DNA of 64,000 nucleotides, from positions 5,166,001-5,230,000 of the forward strand of contig NZ_CP010945.1 of assembly GCF_000293885.2 (NCBI RefSeq), read 5' to 3'. This DNA is from Pseudomonas fluorescens NCIMB 11764 (GTDB lineage: Bacteria > Pseudomonadota > Gammaproteobacteria > Pseudomonadales > Pseudomonadaceae). Below are positions 10,196 to 19,112 of this stretch, piece after piece. A program made the translations under genes and the position numbers. The number at the start of each line of letters is the position of its first letter. Positions within the stretch are counted from its first letter, which is position 1. The notes under the pieces are model-generated. The model did no database searches, had not been told where the DNA came from, and saw only the letters and a program-made list of their open reading frames with translations.

Positions 10196-11578
10196 ATGCA
10201 GACTTTGAACACCACGTTGCTGATCGTCGGCGGCGGCCCTGGCGGTTATGTGACGGCAATTCGTGCTGGCCAGCTGGGCATTTCAACCATATTGGTGGAA
10301 GGCGAATCGCTGGGCGGGACGTGCCTGAACATCGGCTGTATTCCATCGAAAGCCTTGATTCACGTTGCCGAACAATTCCATCAGACTCAGCACCACAGCA
10401 AAAACTCGGCATTGGGCATCAGCGTTTCCGCGCCGACCCTCGACATCAGCAAGAGTGTCGAGTGGAAGGATGGCATCGTTGATCGCCTGACCACCGGCGT
10501 CTCGGCGCTGCTGAAGAAAAACAAGGTTCAGGTCATTCAGGGCTGGGCGAAAGTGATCGACGGCAAGACCGTTGAAGTCGGCGACACACGGATTCAGTGC
10601 GAGCACCTGGTGCTGGCCACCGGATCGAAAAGCGTGAACCTGCCGATGCTACCGATTGGCGGGCCGATCATTTCCTCCACCGAAGCCCTGGCGCCGACTG
10701 CTGTACCGAAACGCCTGGTCGTGGTCGGCGGCGGTTACATCGGCCTGGAGCTGGGGATTGCCTATCGCAAGCTCGGTGCCGACGTCAGCGTGGTCGAGGC
10801 GCAGGATCGTATCCTGCCGGCCTACGACGCCGAACTGACCCAGCCTGTTCACGATGAACTGAAAAAACTTGGCGTGAAGCTTTACTTGAAACATAGCGTC
10901 CAAGGCTTTGATTCTTCTAGCAATACTCTGCAAGTTCTTGAACCGGGTGGCGACACGATGAACCTGGAAACCGATCAGGTGCTAGTGGCTGTGGGCCGCA
11001 AACCGAACACTCAGGGTTGGAACCTCGAAGCGCTGAATCTGGACATGAATGGCTCGGCGATCAAGATCGATAACCGCTGCCAGACCAGCATGCGTAACGT
11101 TTACGCCATCGGCGACCTGAGCGGCGAACCGATGCTTGCACACCGGGCCATGGCTCAGGGCGAGATGGTCGCCGAGTTGATCAGCGGTAAAACCCGCGAA
11201 TTCAACCCGACCGCTATTGCCGCCGTGTGCTTCACCGACCCGGAACTGGTGGTAGTCGGCAAGACCCCGGACGACGTCAAGGCGGCGGGCCTGGACTGCA
11301 TCGTTTCGAGCTTCCCGTTCGCGGCCAATGGCCGGGCGATGACGCTGGAGTCGAAAAGCGGCTTCGTGCGAGTCGTCGCTCGTCGGGACAATCATGTGAT
11401 TGTCGGTTGGCAGGCGGTCGGTGTGGGTGTTTCGGAATTGTCGACCGCGTTTGGCCAGAGCCTGGAAATGGGCGCCCGGCTGGAAGACATTGCGGGCACG
11501 ATTCACGCGCATCCAACCTTGGGTGAAGCGGTGCAGGAAGCCGCGTTGCGTGCTTTGGGGCATGCGCTGCACCTGTGA
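10196..11578 (+). CDS. lpdV: Dihydrolipoyl dehydrogenase (E3, LPD-Val)
   Basis: 460 residues. An FAD-binding GGGPGGYV at 12-19 and the redox disulfide in [13 protein letters not shown] (C43, C48) are followed by an NAD-binding [10 protein letters not shown] at about 177 and a C-terminal dimer domain with the catalytic HAHPTLGE. It reoxidises the lipoyl group of BkdB with NAD+. Pseudomonas keeps a dedicated E3 for the branched-chain complex as the last bkd gene, as here. GGAG stands six bases before the ATG. Confidence 0.97.
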   Translation: MQTLNTTLLIVGGGPGGYVTAIRAGQLGISTILVEGESLGGTCLNIGCIPSKALIHVAEQFHQTQHHSKNSALGISVSAPTLDISKSVEWKDGIVDRLTTGVSALLKKNKVQVIQGWAKVIDGKTVEVGDTRIQCEHLVLATGSKSVNLPMLPIGGPIISSTEALAPTAVPKRLVVVGGGYIGLELGIAYRKLGADVSVVEAQDRILPAYDAELTQPVHDELKKLGVKLYLKHSVQGFDSSSNTLQVLEPGGDTMNLETDQVLVAVGRKPNTQGWNLEALNLDMNGSAIKIDNRCQTSMRNVYAIGDLSGEPMLAHRAMAQGEMVAELISGKTREFNPTAIAAVCFTDPELVVVGKTPDDVKAAGLDCIVSSFPFAANGRAMTLESKSGFVRVVARRDNHVIVGWQAVGVGVSELSTAFGQSLEMGARLEDIAGTIHAHPTLGEAVQEAALRALGHALHL

Positions 11579-11612
11579 TTCAGAGAAAAAGGATGGCAGC
11601 AGAGATGGCCCC

Positions 11613-11676
11613 ATCGCCCGCAGCTAGCTCCCACGTTTGGAATGCGTTCTCCTGTGGGAGCTAACCTGCTGGCGAT
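11613..11676. repeat. Compact REPIN after lpdV
   Basis: ATCGCCCGCAGCTAGCTCCC is followed, after a short loop, by TGTGGGAGCTAACCTGCTGGCGAT, forming an imperfect 64-base palindrome. It lies 35 bases after the lpdV stop and could end the bkd transcript or protect its 3' end. Confidence 0.8.
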
Positions 11677-11820
11677 TTCTTGAGGCCAACCCGATTTATC
11701 TGCCTGTCATCCGATAGTCCGGGCTGCGAAACAGGCCCGGAATGAAGTATTGTTGTCCCCATCCAAAAAACGTCAGAAGCCTTGAACCGTTTCGGCGGTT
11801 GTTAAGTGATAGAGGGTGTC

Positions 11821-12840
11821 ATGGGTAACGAAAGCATCAATTGGGACAAGCTGGGTTTTGATTACATCAAGACAGACAAGCGCTATCTGTCGCACTGGCG
11901 TAATGGCGAGTGGGACAAAGGCACCCTGACCGAAGACAATGTGCTGCACATCAGCGAAGGCTCCACTGCCCTTCACTATGGCCAGCAGTGCTTCGAAGGC
12001 CTGAAGGCCTATCGTTGCAAGGACGGCTCGATCAACCTGTTCCGCCCGGACCAGAACGCCGCACGCATGCAACGCAGCTGCGCCCGCCTGCTGATGCCAC
12101 AGGTGTCCACCGAGCAGTTCATCGAAGCCTGCAAGGACGTGGTCCGTGCCAACGAGCGTTTCATCCCGCCTTACGGCACCGGCGGCGCGCTGTACCTGCG
12201 TCCGTTCGTGATCGGCGTGGGTGACAACATCGGCGTGCGTACCGCACCGGAATTCATTTTCTCGATCTTCTGCATCCCGGTCGGCGCTTACTTCAAGGGT
12301 GGCCTGACCCCGCACAACTTCCTGATCTCCAGCTACGACCGTGCCGCTCCACAAGGCACCGGCGCAGCCAAGGTCGGTGGCAACTACGCCGCCAGCCTGA
12401 TGCCAGGTTCCCAGGCCAAGAAAGCGCATTTCGCCGACTGCATTTACCTGGACCCGATGACCCACACCAAGATCGAGGAAGTCGGTTCGGCCAACTTCTT
12501 CGGGATCACCCACGACAACAAGTTCGTGACCCCGAACTCGCCGTCGGTCCTGCCGGGCATCACCCGCCTGTCGTTGATCGAGCTGGCCAAGACGCGTCTG
12601 GGCCTGGAAGTGGTTGAAGGCGACGTGTTCATCGACAAGCTGTCCGACTTCAAGGAAGCCGGCGCTTGCGGCACGGCGGCCGTGATCACCCCGATCGGCG
12701 GCATCAGCTACAACGACCACCTGCATGTGTTCCACAGCGAAACAGAGGTCGGCCCGGTTACCCAGAAGCTCTACAAAGAGCTGACGGGCGTACAGACTGG
12801 CGAGATCGAAGCGCCAGCAGGCTGGATCGTCAAGGTTTGA
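11821..12840 (+). CDS. ilvE: Branched-chain amino acid aminotransferase
   Basis: 339 residues. A PLP fold-type IV aminotransferase with the class signatures STALHYGQQCFEGLKAY (about 46-62), GGALYLRPF and, around the PLP lysine, AAKVGGNYAASL. It interconverts valine, leucine and isoleucine with their 2-keto acids, the step just before the Bkd complex. Its place beside the bkd operon fits the pathway, although a REPIN and about 240 bases separate them, so it is probably transcribed separately. I chose the ATG at 11821 (GAGGG five bases upstream) over an in-frame GTG at 11806. Confidence 0.95.
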   Translation: MGNESINWDKLGFDYIKTDKRYLSHWRNGEWDKGTLTEDNVLHISEGSTALHYGQQCFEGLKAYRCKDGSINLFRPDQNAARMQRSCARLLMPQVSTEQFIEACKDVVRANERFIPPYGTGGALYLRPFVIGVGDNIGVRTAPEFIFSIFCIPVGAYFKGGLTPHNFLISSYDRAAPQGTGAAKVGGNYAASLMPGSQAKKAHFADCIYLDPMTHTKIEEVGSANFFGITHDNKFVTPNSPSVLPGITRLSLIELAKTRLGLEVVEGDVFIDKLSDFKEAGACGTAAVITPIGGISYNDHLHVFHSETEVGPVTQKLYKELTGVQTGEIEAPAGWIVKV

Positions 12841-12865
12841 TCCAGCACTTCAGGCACTAAAGAAG

Positions 12866-12899
12866 CCCACCCCTCGCGAATGCGTCGGGTGGGTTTTTT
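12866..12899 (+). terminator. Intrinsic terminator after ilvE
   Basis: The stem is CCCACCC (12866-12872) with GGGTGGG (12887-12893), followed by TTTTTT. It ends 17 bases before the stop of the convergent LysR gene. Confidence 0.85.
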
Positions 12900-12915
12900 G
12901 TTGGCCGGGCGTCTT

Positions 12916-13848
12916 TCAGCGCCGGTCACTTGCAGGCGAATCACCTTGCGCCCCCACCTGTCCGGAATCCTTTTCGATCCGCGCAAACAACCACTCGACA
13001 AACACTCGTGCCTGCGCCGTCACATCCGGCGCAACACCGTAGTAATAACGCGGCAACGGCATCCGCAACTCGGGCAACGGGCAAATCAGGCGACCGCTCG
13101 AAAGGTGGGTGCCCAGCAAAGAGGTCGGGCACAAGGCGATGCCCTGCCCATCCACGGCGGCCTCAAGCACCAGGTGCATGTGATCAAACTGCCGGGTGAG
13201 CTGAGTGGCTGACTGGGTTTGACCAAAGTGCAGGGCCCAATTGTGCCAGTCTTCGCGACGCGCCTTGGCGGTCAGTAACGTGTGCCGCCCCAGGGACGCG
13301 AGGTCCTCAAGGGCCTGGCGCTGGATGAGCGAGGGTGCCGCGACCAGCAACAGCTCGTCTTCGAAGAGGGCTTGCGCCTCAATCGCCGGGGCCCAATCGT
13401 CACGACCACGGCGTATGACGATGTCAAACCCGTCGCGTGCATGATCCGGTGCCTGGGTCTGGGTGATCACCTGCGGCGTGATGTCCGGGTGCTGCGCAAT
13501 GAAATCCTCCAGCCTGGGCATCAGCCAGAGCATGGCAAAGGAGGGACGGACATTGATCTTCACGGTCGGCAGCGACGCATGGTGTTTGAGCGCAGCGGCG
13601 GCGTTGGCGATCTGCGCCAGCCCGGCACTGACTTGTTCATAAAAGCGCTGACCGGCCGGCGTCAGCACCGATTGGCGGATACGCCGCTCGAACAGCAGCA
13701 CCCCCAAGTGTTCCTCAAGCAATTTGATATGTCGGCTGACGGCACTGTGACTGACATGCAGCTCCTCGGCCGCCAGGCTGAAACTCTGATAACGAGCAGC
13801 AACAGCGAAAGCGCGCACAGCATTAAGCGGTGGTAGTTGATTAATCAT
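12916..13848 (-). CDS. LysR-family transcriptional regulator, GcvA-like
   Basis: 310 residues. The N-terminal helix-turn-helix (about 8-65; LPPLNAVRAFAVAARYQSFS, AAEELHVSHSAVSRHIKLLE) and a type 2 periplasmic-binding-like effector domain (about 92-295) resemble the GcvA/AmpR branch. It is divergent from a LysE-type exporter 94 bases away, the standard layout for a regulator of amino-acid efflux. The effector is not known. Confidence 0.9.
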   Translation of the reverse strand: MINQLPPLNAVRAFAVAARYQSFSLAAEELHVSHSAVSRHIKLLEEHLGVLLFERRIRQSVLTPAGQRFYEQVSAGLAQIANAAAALKHHASLPTVKINVRPSFAMLWLMPRLEDFIAQHPDITPQVITQTQAPDHARDGFDIVIRRGRDDWAPAIEAQALFEDELLLVAAPSLIQRQALEDLASLGRHTLLTAKARREDWHNWALHFGQTQSATQLTRQFDHMHLVLEAAVDGQGIALCPTSLLGTHLSSGRLICPLPELRMPLPRYYYGVAPDVTAQARVFVEWLFARIEKDSGQVGAQGDSPASDRR

Positions 13849-13942
13849 GCGTCTAATTTAGTCACCTATGCGCTGCATTTAAAGTGTTTGTCACGCCCAC
13901 GTCGTCGCGCCAATCTGCCTGCACCACCTGACGGAGCAAGAC

Positions 13943-14551
13943 ATGAACAGCTACGGACTCTTTCTACTGTTTGCCACCCTGACCATTTTGAGCCCAGGAC
14001 CTGGCGTGGTGCTGACCCTTTCCAACGCGGTGCGCCACGGATGGACAGGGGCGGTGCCGGGCATTCTGGGGATCGCGTCGGGGGCGTTTGTCGTAGCCAC
14101 CATCAGCGCCACGAGTGTCGGCCTGATCCTCAGCACCTCCGCCAATGCCTTTACCGTATTGAAATACGCAGGGGCCATCTATTTGTTGTACCTGGGTTAC
14201 AAAAGCTGGCGCTCGGATCGTTTCAGTACGCAGCTTGAAACGCGCCCCTCAAGTCCGGGCTATCGCTTCCTTGAAGCGGCTTCCATCCAGTTGTTGAACC
14301 CCAAAGCTGTGTTTTTCTTTCTGGCGGTGTTCCCGCAATTCATCGACACCTCGGCGCACTTCTCCACCCAGTTCTTCAAGCTCGTCGCCTCCTACGCCGT
14401 ACTGGTTGTTCTGGTGCATGGCAGCTATGCCTTGCTCGCCAATGCCGCCAAAGGCTGGTTATCGAGCGCGAAAGGTTCCTGGCTGGCGGCGAAAGTCTCG
14501 GGCGTGACCTTCGCCGGTTTCGGCGTACTGATGGCCTCGGCCAATCGTTAA
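13943..14551 (+). CDS. LysE/RhtB-family amino acid exporter
   Basis: 202 residues, six predicted membrane helices, and the family motif near the N-terminus, SPGPGVVLTLSNAVRHG (about 17-33). Members export lysine, arginine, homoserine, threonine or related compounds. GGAG lies six bases before the ATG. Its stop overlaps the stop of the convergent ArsR gene by three bases (14548-14551), so no terminator fits between the two coding regions. It is likely controlled by the divergent LysR regulator. Confidence 0.9.
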   Translation: MNSYGLFLLFATLTILSPGPGVVLTLSNAVRHGWTGAVPGILGIASGAFVVATISATSVGLILSTSANAFTVLKYAGAIYLLYLGYKSWRSDRFSTQLETRPSSPGYRFLEAASIQLLNPKAVFFFLAVFPQFIDTSAHFSTQFFKLVASYAVLVVLVHGSYALLANAAKGWLSSAKGSWLAAKVSGVTFAGFGVLMASANR

Positions 14552-15312
14552 GGCGCAGAACTGGCGATCGCGCGGCGCTTGGGCTCGGTGGACGCAGGTT
14601 GTGCTGTCGTGACCTGGACCGGCAGTTCAACGGCAAACCGGCTGCTGAATTCCTTTCGCCCCGTTGCCGTCAACGTCAGCGCCCGACTGTCCAGATCCTG
14701 AGTCACCCATTTGCGCTGGATCGCCGTCTGCAGCAACGCCGCCCCCAGTGAACCGCCCAGATGCGGCCGGCGCATGCTCCAGTCCAGGCAGGGACAGGCG
14801 AACCGCCGCCTCAGGGTGCTCAGGTCCTTGACCTCAATGCCCAATCCTTCAAACAGCGCTTCGCCGCTGTCGCTCAGCCGATAGGCCTGCTCATCGGTGT
14901 CCAGCAACCAGCCGTTTTCCAGCAGCCGGTCATGCAACAACACCGCCAGCGTGCCGGCCATATGGTCGTAGCACGTGCGGGCAAATTGCAGGCGGTCCGG
15001 CGTGCGCGGGTTGAAGGTCGGCGCCGTGTTCTGGCCGATCACCATCAATGCTTCCAGTGCCTGGGCCACGCGCTTGTCCGCCAGATTGTAGTAGCGATGG
15101 CGTCCCTGAACGTGCAGGCGCACCAGCGCCAACTCCTTGAGTTTGGCCAGGTGCGCGCTGGCGGTGGAAGCGCTGACCTCGGCAATCGCCGCCAACTCTG
15201 TGCTGGTGCGGGCGTGGCCGTCCATCAATGAGCAGAGGATCCTGGTCCGCGCCGGTTCCGCAATCGCGGCGGCCACTTGAGAAACGCCGATGTCGTGTTG
15301 TTCTACGTTCAT
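14548..15312 (-). CDS. ArsR-type winged-helix regulator with a long C-terminal domain
   Basis: 254 residues, more than twice a minimal ArsR protein. The N-terminal winged helix (about 12-95) shows the recognition helix SASTASAHLAKLKEL and the wing VQGRHRYYNL. The C-terminal half (about 100-240) is a second domain with CPCLDWSMRRPHLGG, whose Cys/His residues could bind a ligand, but this is untested. It is divergent from the cytochrome P450 gene 82 bases away and probably controls it. GGGAG stands six bases before the ATG. It is convergent with, and overlaps, the LysE gene. Confidence 0.88.
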   Translation of the reverse strand: MNVEQHDIGVSQVAAAIAEPARTRILCSLMDGHARTSTELAAIAEVSASTASAHLAKLKELALVRLHVQGRHRYYNLADKRVAQALEALMVIGQNTAPTFNPRTPDRLQFARTCYDHMAGTLAVLLHDRLLENGWLLDTDEQAYRLSDSGEALFEGLGIEVKDLSTLRRRFACPCLDWSMRRPHLGGSLGAALLQTAIQRKWVTQDLDSRALTLTATGRKEFSSRFAVELPVQVTTAQPASTEPKRRAIASSAP

Positions 15313-15394
15313 ATTTCGCTCCCGGACGAATCAAGGGCCATTCGGACTGGAGATAGTAGCAACACTTTTTCAACCACGAACAAGGTTGCGCCCC

Positions 15395-16507
15395 ATGGAC
15401 CCGATCATCGCTGCGACTCACGCCGATCCTTATCCTTATTACGCGCAATTGCGCGCTCAAGGTGGGCTGGTTTTCCACGAAGGACTAAAGCTGTGGGTCG
15501 CCAGCAGCGCCAAGGCTGTGGCGGCGGTGCTCGCGCATGCTGACTGTCATGTGCGGCCGGCTCATGAGCCGGTGCCCAAGGCCATTGCCAGCGGTGTGGC
15601 CGGCAAGGTCTTCAGTCAGTTGATGCGGATGAACGAGGGCGAACGCCAGCGCTGCCCGAGGTCGGCCATTCAACCAGGGCTGGCGATGATCGACAGGGAT
15701 GAGATCACTGCGCTGGTCGGCGCGCGATTGATCAGTGCGGATGCCGATGGGCTGCACAAGGCGATGTTCCGTGGCCCGGTGTGCGTGGTGGCGGCCCTGC
15801 TGGGGTTCACGCCTGCGCAGGGCCGGATCGTCAGTGAGCTGACCGCGGAGTTCGTCGCGTGCCTGTCGCCCCTCAGCGATCAGGCACAACTGGACGATGC
15901 CCATGCGGCGGCGGAACAGTTGAGCGGTTATTTCGTCGAATTGCTGGATGACCCGGACAATCAAAGCGGCTTGCTCGCCGGTATTCGCCAGCGGTTTGCG
16001 GCGGGTTCCGCCGACAGCGATGCAATGATCGCCAATCTCATCGGCCTGCTCTCCCAGACCTATGAGGCCACCGCCGGGCTGATCGGTAACGCGTTGTTGG
16101 CGTTGATTCGAAACCCACAGTGGCTGAGTGATTCGATCAGCATTGACGACCTGGTAGCTGAGGCCCAGCGTTTCGATCCATCGGTTCAGAACACCCGCCG
16201 GTTTGTCGCCGCCCCCTGTGAAATCGAAGGTGTGAGCCTGCAGCCCGGCGATGTGATTCTGCTGCTGCTGGCTTCGGCCAATCGTGACCTGCAGCTCAAT
16301 GATCAGCCTGATACCTTCATGTTCGAGCGTCCGCAGCGTCACAGCTTCACTTTCGGTTCGGGACGTCATCAATGCCCGGGCCAGACGCTCGCCCTGAACA
16401 TCGCCAGCGCCACATTGGCGCAGATCCTGGCCTTGAAACCCTTGCTGGGCCGATTGACCTGGCACTACCGCCCTTCCCTGAATGGTCGAATTCCACTGTT
16501 CGCATGA
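15395..16507 (+). CDS. Cytochrome P450 with an atypical oxygen-activation motif
   Basis: 370 residues. The heme-binding loop FTFGSGRHQCPG gives the axial ligand C327, and the K-helix ExxR is EAQR (256-259). The I-helix reads QTYEAT (221-226) where most P450s have AG-x-(D/E)-T-T: the acid is kept but the usual threonine is alanine. No membrane anchor is present, so this is a soluble bacterial P450 needing separate redox partners, none of which is nearby. I start it at the ATG at 15395; earlier in-frame starts would run into the divergent ArsR gene. The substrate is unknown. The ArsR neighbour suggests inducible expression. Confidence 0.88.
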   Translation: MDPIIAATHADPYPYYAQLRAQGGLVFHEGLKLWVASSAKAVAAVLAHADCHVRPAHEPVPKAIASGVAGKVFSQLMRMNEGERQRCPRSAIQPGLAMIDRDEITALVGARLISADADGLHKAMFRGPVCVVAALLGFTPAQGRIVSELTAEFVACLSPLSDQAQLDDAHAAAEQLSGYFVELLDDPDNQSGLLAGIRQRFAAGSADSDAMIANLIGLLSQTYEATAGLIGNALLALIRNPQWLSDSISIDDLVAEAQRFDPSVQNTRRFVAAPCEIEGVSLQPGDVILLLLASANRDLQLNDQPDTFMFERPQRHSFTFGSGRHQCPGQTLALNIASATLAQILALKPLLGRLTWHYRPSLNGRIPLFA

Positions 16508-16615
16508 AGGGCCAATTAGTTACATCAGGTTAAAGGTGAAATGACTGGCGATGCGTTTATCACGACGGACTTTCTCCATAGAGTCAGGCTGATAACAGTC
16601 AGCGAGGCGCCATCG

Positions 16616-17647
16616 ATGCAAACCCAACTGGACAAGTCACTGAGTGCTTTTGCGCGAGCAGACCTCCTGCAAGGTTCAACGCCCATTCAGCGCGCCGAAC
16701 GTCTCGAACAGCTGTTGGGCCTGCAGACCCGGGGAATCCGCCTGTTTCTCAAGCGCGACGATCACATGCTGCTGGGCGGTGGCGGCAACAAGCTGCGCAA
16801 ACTCGAATTCCACATCGGTGCCGCGCAGCAGGCCGGCATCGATACGGTCATTACCGTGGGCGGTGTGCAGTCCAACCATGCGCGACTGACCGCGGCGGTC
16901 TGCGCGCGTCTGGGCATCGATTGCGAATTAATCCTCACCCGCTCGGTGCCCAAATCCGAGGTGGATTACGAACTCAACGGCAACGTGCTGCTCGACCAAT
17001 TGTTTGGCGCACAGCTGCAAGTGCTTGCCGCAGGCACCGACTCACTCGCCCGGGCCGAGGCGCGAGCGGCGCAACTTCGGGAATCGGGGCGCAAGGTGCT
17101 GGTGATTTCCATGGGCGGCTCAACCCCGCTGGGCAGTCTCGGCTATGCGCGTTGCGCAGCGGAAATCGCGGAGCAGGAGACGGCGCTCGGCCTCACCTTC
17201 ACCCAGGTCGTGGTGCCCAACGGCAGCGCCGGCACCCACGCCGGGCTCGCGACCGGTTTCCAGTTGCTGGGCCGAGGCACATCCCTCGTCAAGTCTTACT
17301 CGGTGTTATCGGATCGCGACTCGTCAGCGACCCGAACCCTGAAACTGACCCGGGACACCCTGGCGTTACTGGGCAGCAACGCCCTCGTACCGCCCGAGGA
17401 CATCGTGATTGACGGCAGTCAGCTGGGCGAGGGTTACGGTCTGCCGACCCAGGCCATGCAAGACGCCGTACGCCTGATGGCGCGCGCGGAAGGTCTGTTG
17501 ATCGACCCTGTGTATTCCGGCAAAGCGTTTGCGGGCCTGTTGGCCGATCTGAAACAAGGTCGTTTCCGTGGCGGCGACAACGTGCTGTTCGTGATGACCG
17601 GCGGCACGCCTGGGTTGTATGCCTATCGGGAAACGTTTCAGGATTAA
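16616..17647 (+). CDS. D-cysteine desulfhydrase / ACC deaminase-family PLP enzyme
   Basis: 343 residues. PLP fold-type II; the Schiff-base lysine is in GGGGNKLRKLEF (K59), followed by GGVQSNHARLTAAVC and a glycine-rich phosphate loop PNGSAGTHAGLATG. Enzymes of this group release H2S, pyruvate and ammonia from D-cysteine or open the ring of 1-aminocyclopropane-1-carboxylate. D-cysteine desulfhydrase is the more frequent activity, but sequence alone does not decide it. The ATG at 16616 has GAGG ten bases upstream and starts the conserved protein; an in-frame ATG at 16541 would add 25 unconserved residues. A strong hairpin follows the gene. Confidence 0.87.
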   Translation: MQTQLDKSLSAFARADLLQGSTPIQRAERLEQLLGLQTRGIRLFLKRDDHMLLGGGGNKLRKLEFHIGAAQQAGIDTVITVGGVQSNHARLTAAVCARLGIDCELILTRSVPKSEVDYELNGNVLLDQLFGAQLQVLAAGTDSLARAEARAAQLRESGRKVLVISMGGSTPLGSLGYARCAAEIAEQETALGLTFTQVVVPNGSAGTHAGLATGFQLLGRGTSLVKSYSVLSDRDSSATRTLKLTRDTLALLGSNALVPPEDIVIDGSQLGEGYGLPTQAMQDAVRLMARAEGLLIDPVYSGKAFAGLLADLKQGRFRGGDNVLFVMTGGTPGLYAYRETFQD

Positions 17648-17668
17648 AAGCCGATCCTCAAGAAACAA

Positions 17669-17710
17669 GAAGAGTCTTAATGACTGCAAAAGCAGTCACT
17701 AAGACTCTTC
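17669..17710. terminator. Long near-perfect hairpin, terminator-like but without a T-run
   Basis: The arms at 17669-17687 and 17692-17710 (GAAGAGTCTTAATGACTGC and complement) pair at 18 of 19 positions around an AAAA loop. There is no T-tract after the stem, so a simple intrinsic terminator is not certain. It lies 21 bases after the desulfhydrase-like gene. Confidence 0.7.
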
Positions 17711-17865
17711 AATGACTTAGTCAAAATAACAACACCCTCCGTGCAAACCGCAATCTGCAAGGCTTTTGGCATTGGCCCGTTTTTTGAAGACGTTCTCGCG
17801 CGCTCGATTGGCCTGCGAACGCACCAACCAAAAAACAGGCTGCCCATGAGTAAAAGGATTGCTGC

Positions 17866-18609
17866 ATGCACAATGAATTTCAGAATCGCCTGGCGGTCGT
17901 CACCGGCGCGAGCTCCGGCATTGGCCTGGCCGTCACCGAACGCCTGCTGGAACAGGGCGCTCGCGTCTTGGCAATGTCACGCCAGCTCGGTGGACTGGCG
18001 GGATTGGCGGAACGCTTCAGCGACCAGTTGGCCTGGGTCGATGGGGATGTGACCCGCCAGGAGGATCTCGACCGGTTAGCCGAGCGCGCCAAAGTCCTGG
18101 GACCGGTGGATTTCGTGGTCCCCAACGCTGGCATCGCGCAACTGGCCGATGGCCTTGATGTTTCAGCTTTCGACCGGCAATGGGCAGTGAACGGTGCAGG
18201 GGCGCTGAATACCCTGGCGTGCCTGCGCAGCCACCTGGCCGATTCCGCTTCAGTGGTATTCATTGGCACGTTCCTGGCAGGAATCACCTTTCCCGGCCTG
18301 GCCGCTTACATCGCCTCCAAGGCAGCACTGATCGCCCATGCACGAACCCTGGCGGTTGAGCTGGCCCCCTTCGGAATCCGCATCAACACCGTCTCGCCCG
18401 GCCCAACGGCCACGCCGATCTGGTCGACCCTGGGGCTCAAGACCGAAGAGTTGGGTGACGTCGCCACCGCGGTCAACCTGAGGCTGCTCGATGGGAAATT
18501 CCTCGAAGCCGGTGCGGTGGCGGACGTGATCCTGTTCCAGCTGAGTCGCGGTGCTCGCAGCGTGCATGGGCAGGACTGGATTGTCGACAGTGGTTACACG
18601 CTGCGATAA
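17866..18609 (+). CDS. Short-chain dehydrogenase/reductase
   Basis: 247 residues. The Rossmann cofactor motif TGASSGIG (13-20) and the catalytic pair in YIASK (YxxxK) are present. The residue 13 places before the catalytic tyrosine, normally serine, is threonine, and the usual NNAG is PNAG. The C-terminal WIVDSGYTLR resembles the usual end of classical SDRs. AAGGA stands eight bases before the ATG. It forms a single gene with a 218-base upstream gap that holds the hairpin at 17669. The substrate is unknown. Confidence 0.88.
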   Translation: MHNEFQNRLAVVTGASSGIGLAVTERLLEQGARVLAMSRQLGGLAGLAERFSDQLAWVDGDVTRQEDLDRLAERAKVLGPVDFVVPNAGIAQLADGLDVSAFDRQWAVNGAGALNTLACLRSHLADSASVVFIGTFLAGITFPGLAAYIASKAALIAHARTLAVELAPFGIRINTVSPGPTATPIWSTLGLKTEELGDVATAVNLRLLDGKFLEAGAVADVILFQLSRGARSVHGQDWIVDSGYTLR

Positions 18610-18630
18610 GGCGTTTCAGCTGATGTGGGA

Positions 18631-18969
18631 TCAATCATCCCGCGTCAGCACTTCCAGCAATTCAATCTCGAAAACCAGGTTCGAATTCGGCGTGATCTTG
18701 CCCATGGTGCGCTCGCCATAGGCCAGGTGCGCCGGCACCAGCAACTTGCGCTTGCCGCCGACCTGCATGCCCATGATCCCTTGATCCCAGCCCTTGATAA
18801 CCCTCCCGGTGCCAATCACACACTGGAAAGGCTTGCCTCGGCTGTAGGAAGAATCGAATTCGGTACCGTCTTCCAGCCAGCCACGATACTGGGTGGTGAT
18901 CAGAGCACCTTTGACGGCGGCTTTGCCATCGCCCGGCTCAATATCGATGATTTGCAGTTCGTCGTTCAT
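18631..18969 (-). CDS. FKBP-type peptidyl-prolyl cis-trans isomerase
   Basis: 112 residues, a single FKBP domain without signal peptide, so cytoplasmic. Conserved pocket residues are visible: YRGWLEDGTEFDSSY, GRVIKGWDQGI, KLLVPAHLAYGER and FEIELLEV at the end. This is the size of minimal FKBP12-like bacterial proteins. It is convergent with the SDR gene, with 21 bases between stops. Confidence 0.93.
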   Translation of the reverse strand: MNDELQIIDIEPGDGKAAVKGALITTQYRGWLEDGTEFDSSYSRGKPFQCVIGTGRVIKGWDQGIMGMQVGGKRKLLVPAHLAYGERTMGKITPNSNLVFEIELLEVLTRDD

Positions 18970-19112
18970 GCTTCTACTCGTTTACGGTCGCCCGGTCCGG
19001 GGCGCGGACGAAGGTTTTCGCAGAATTCTGCACCGAAGGCAATCCATGGAACCGAAGCCCTTGGCTTCCGCTCACATGAGTATCGACCTCGTGCTCAGCA
19101 AAGGACGCTCAG

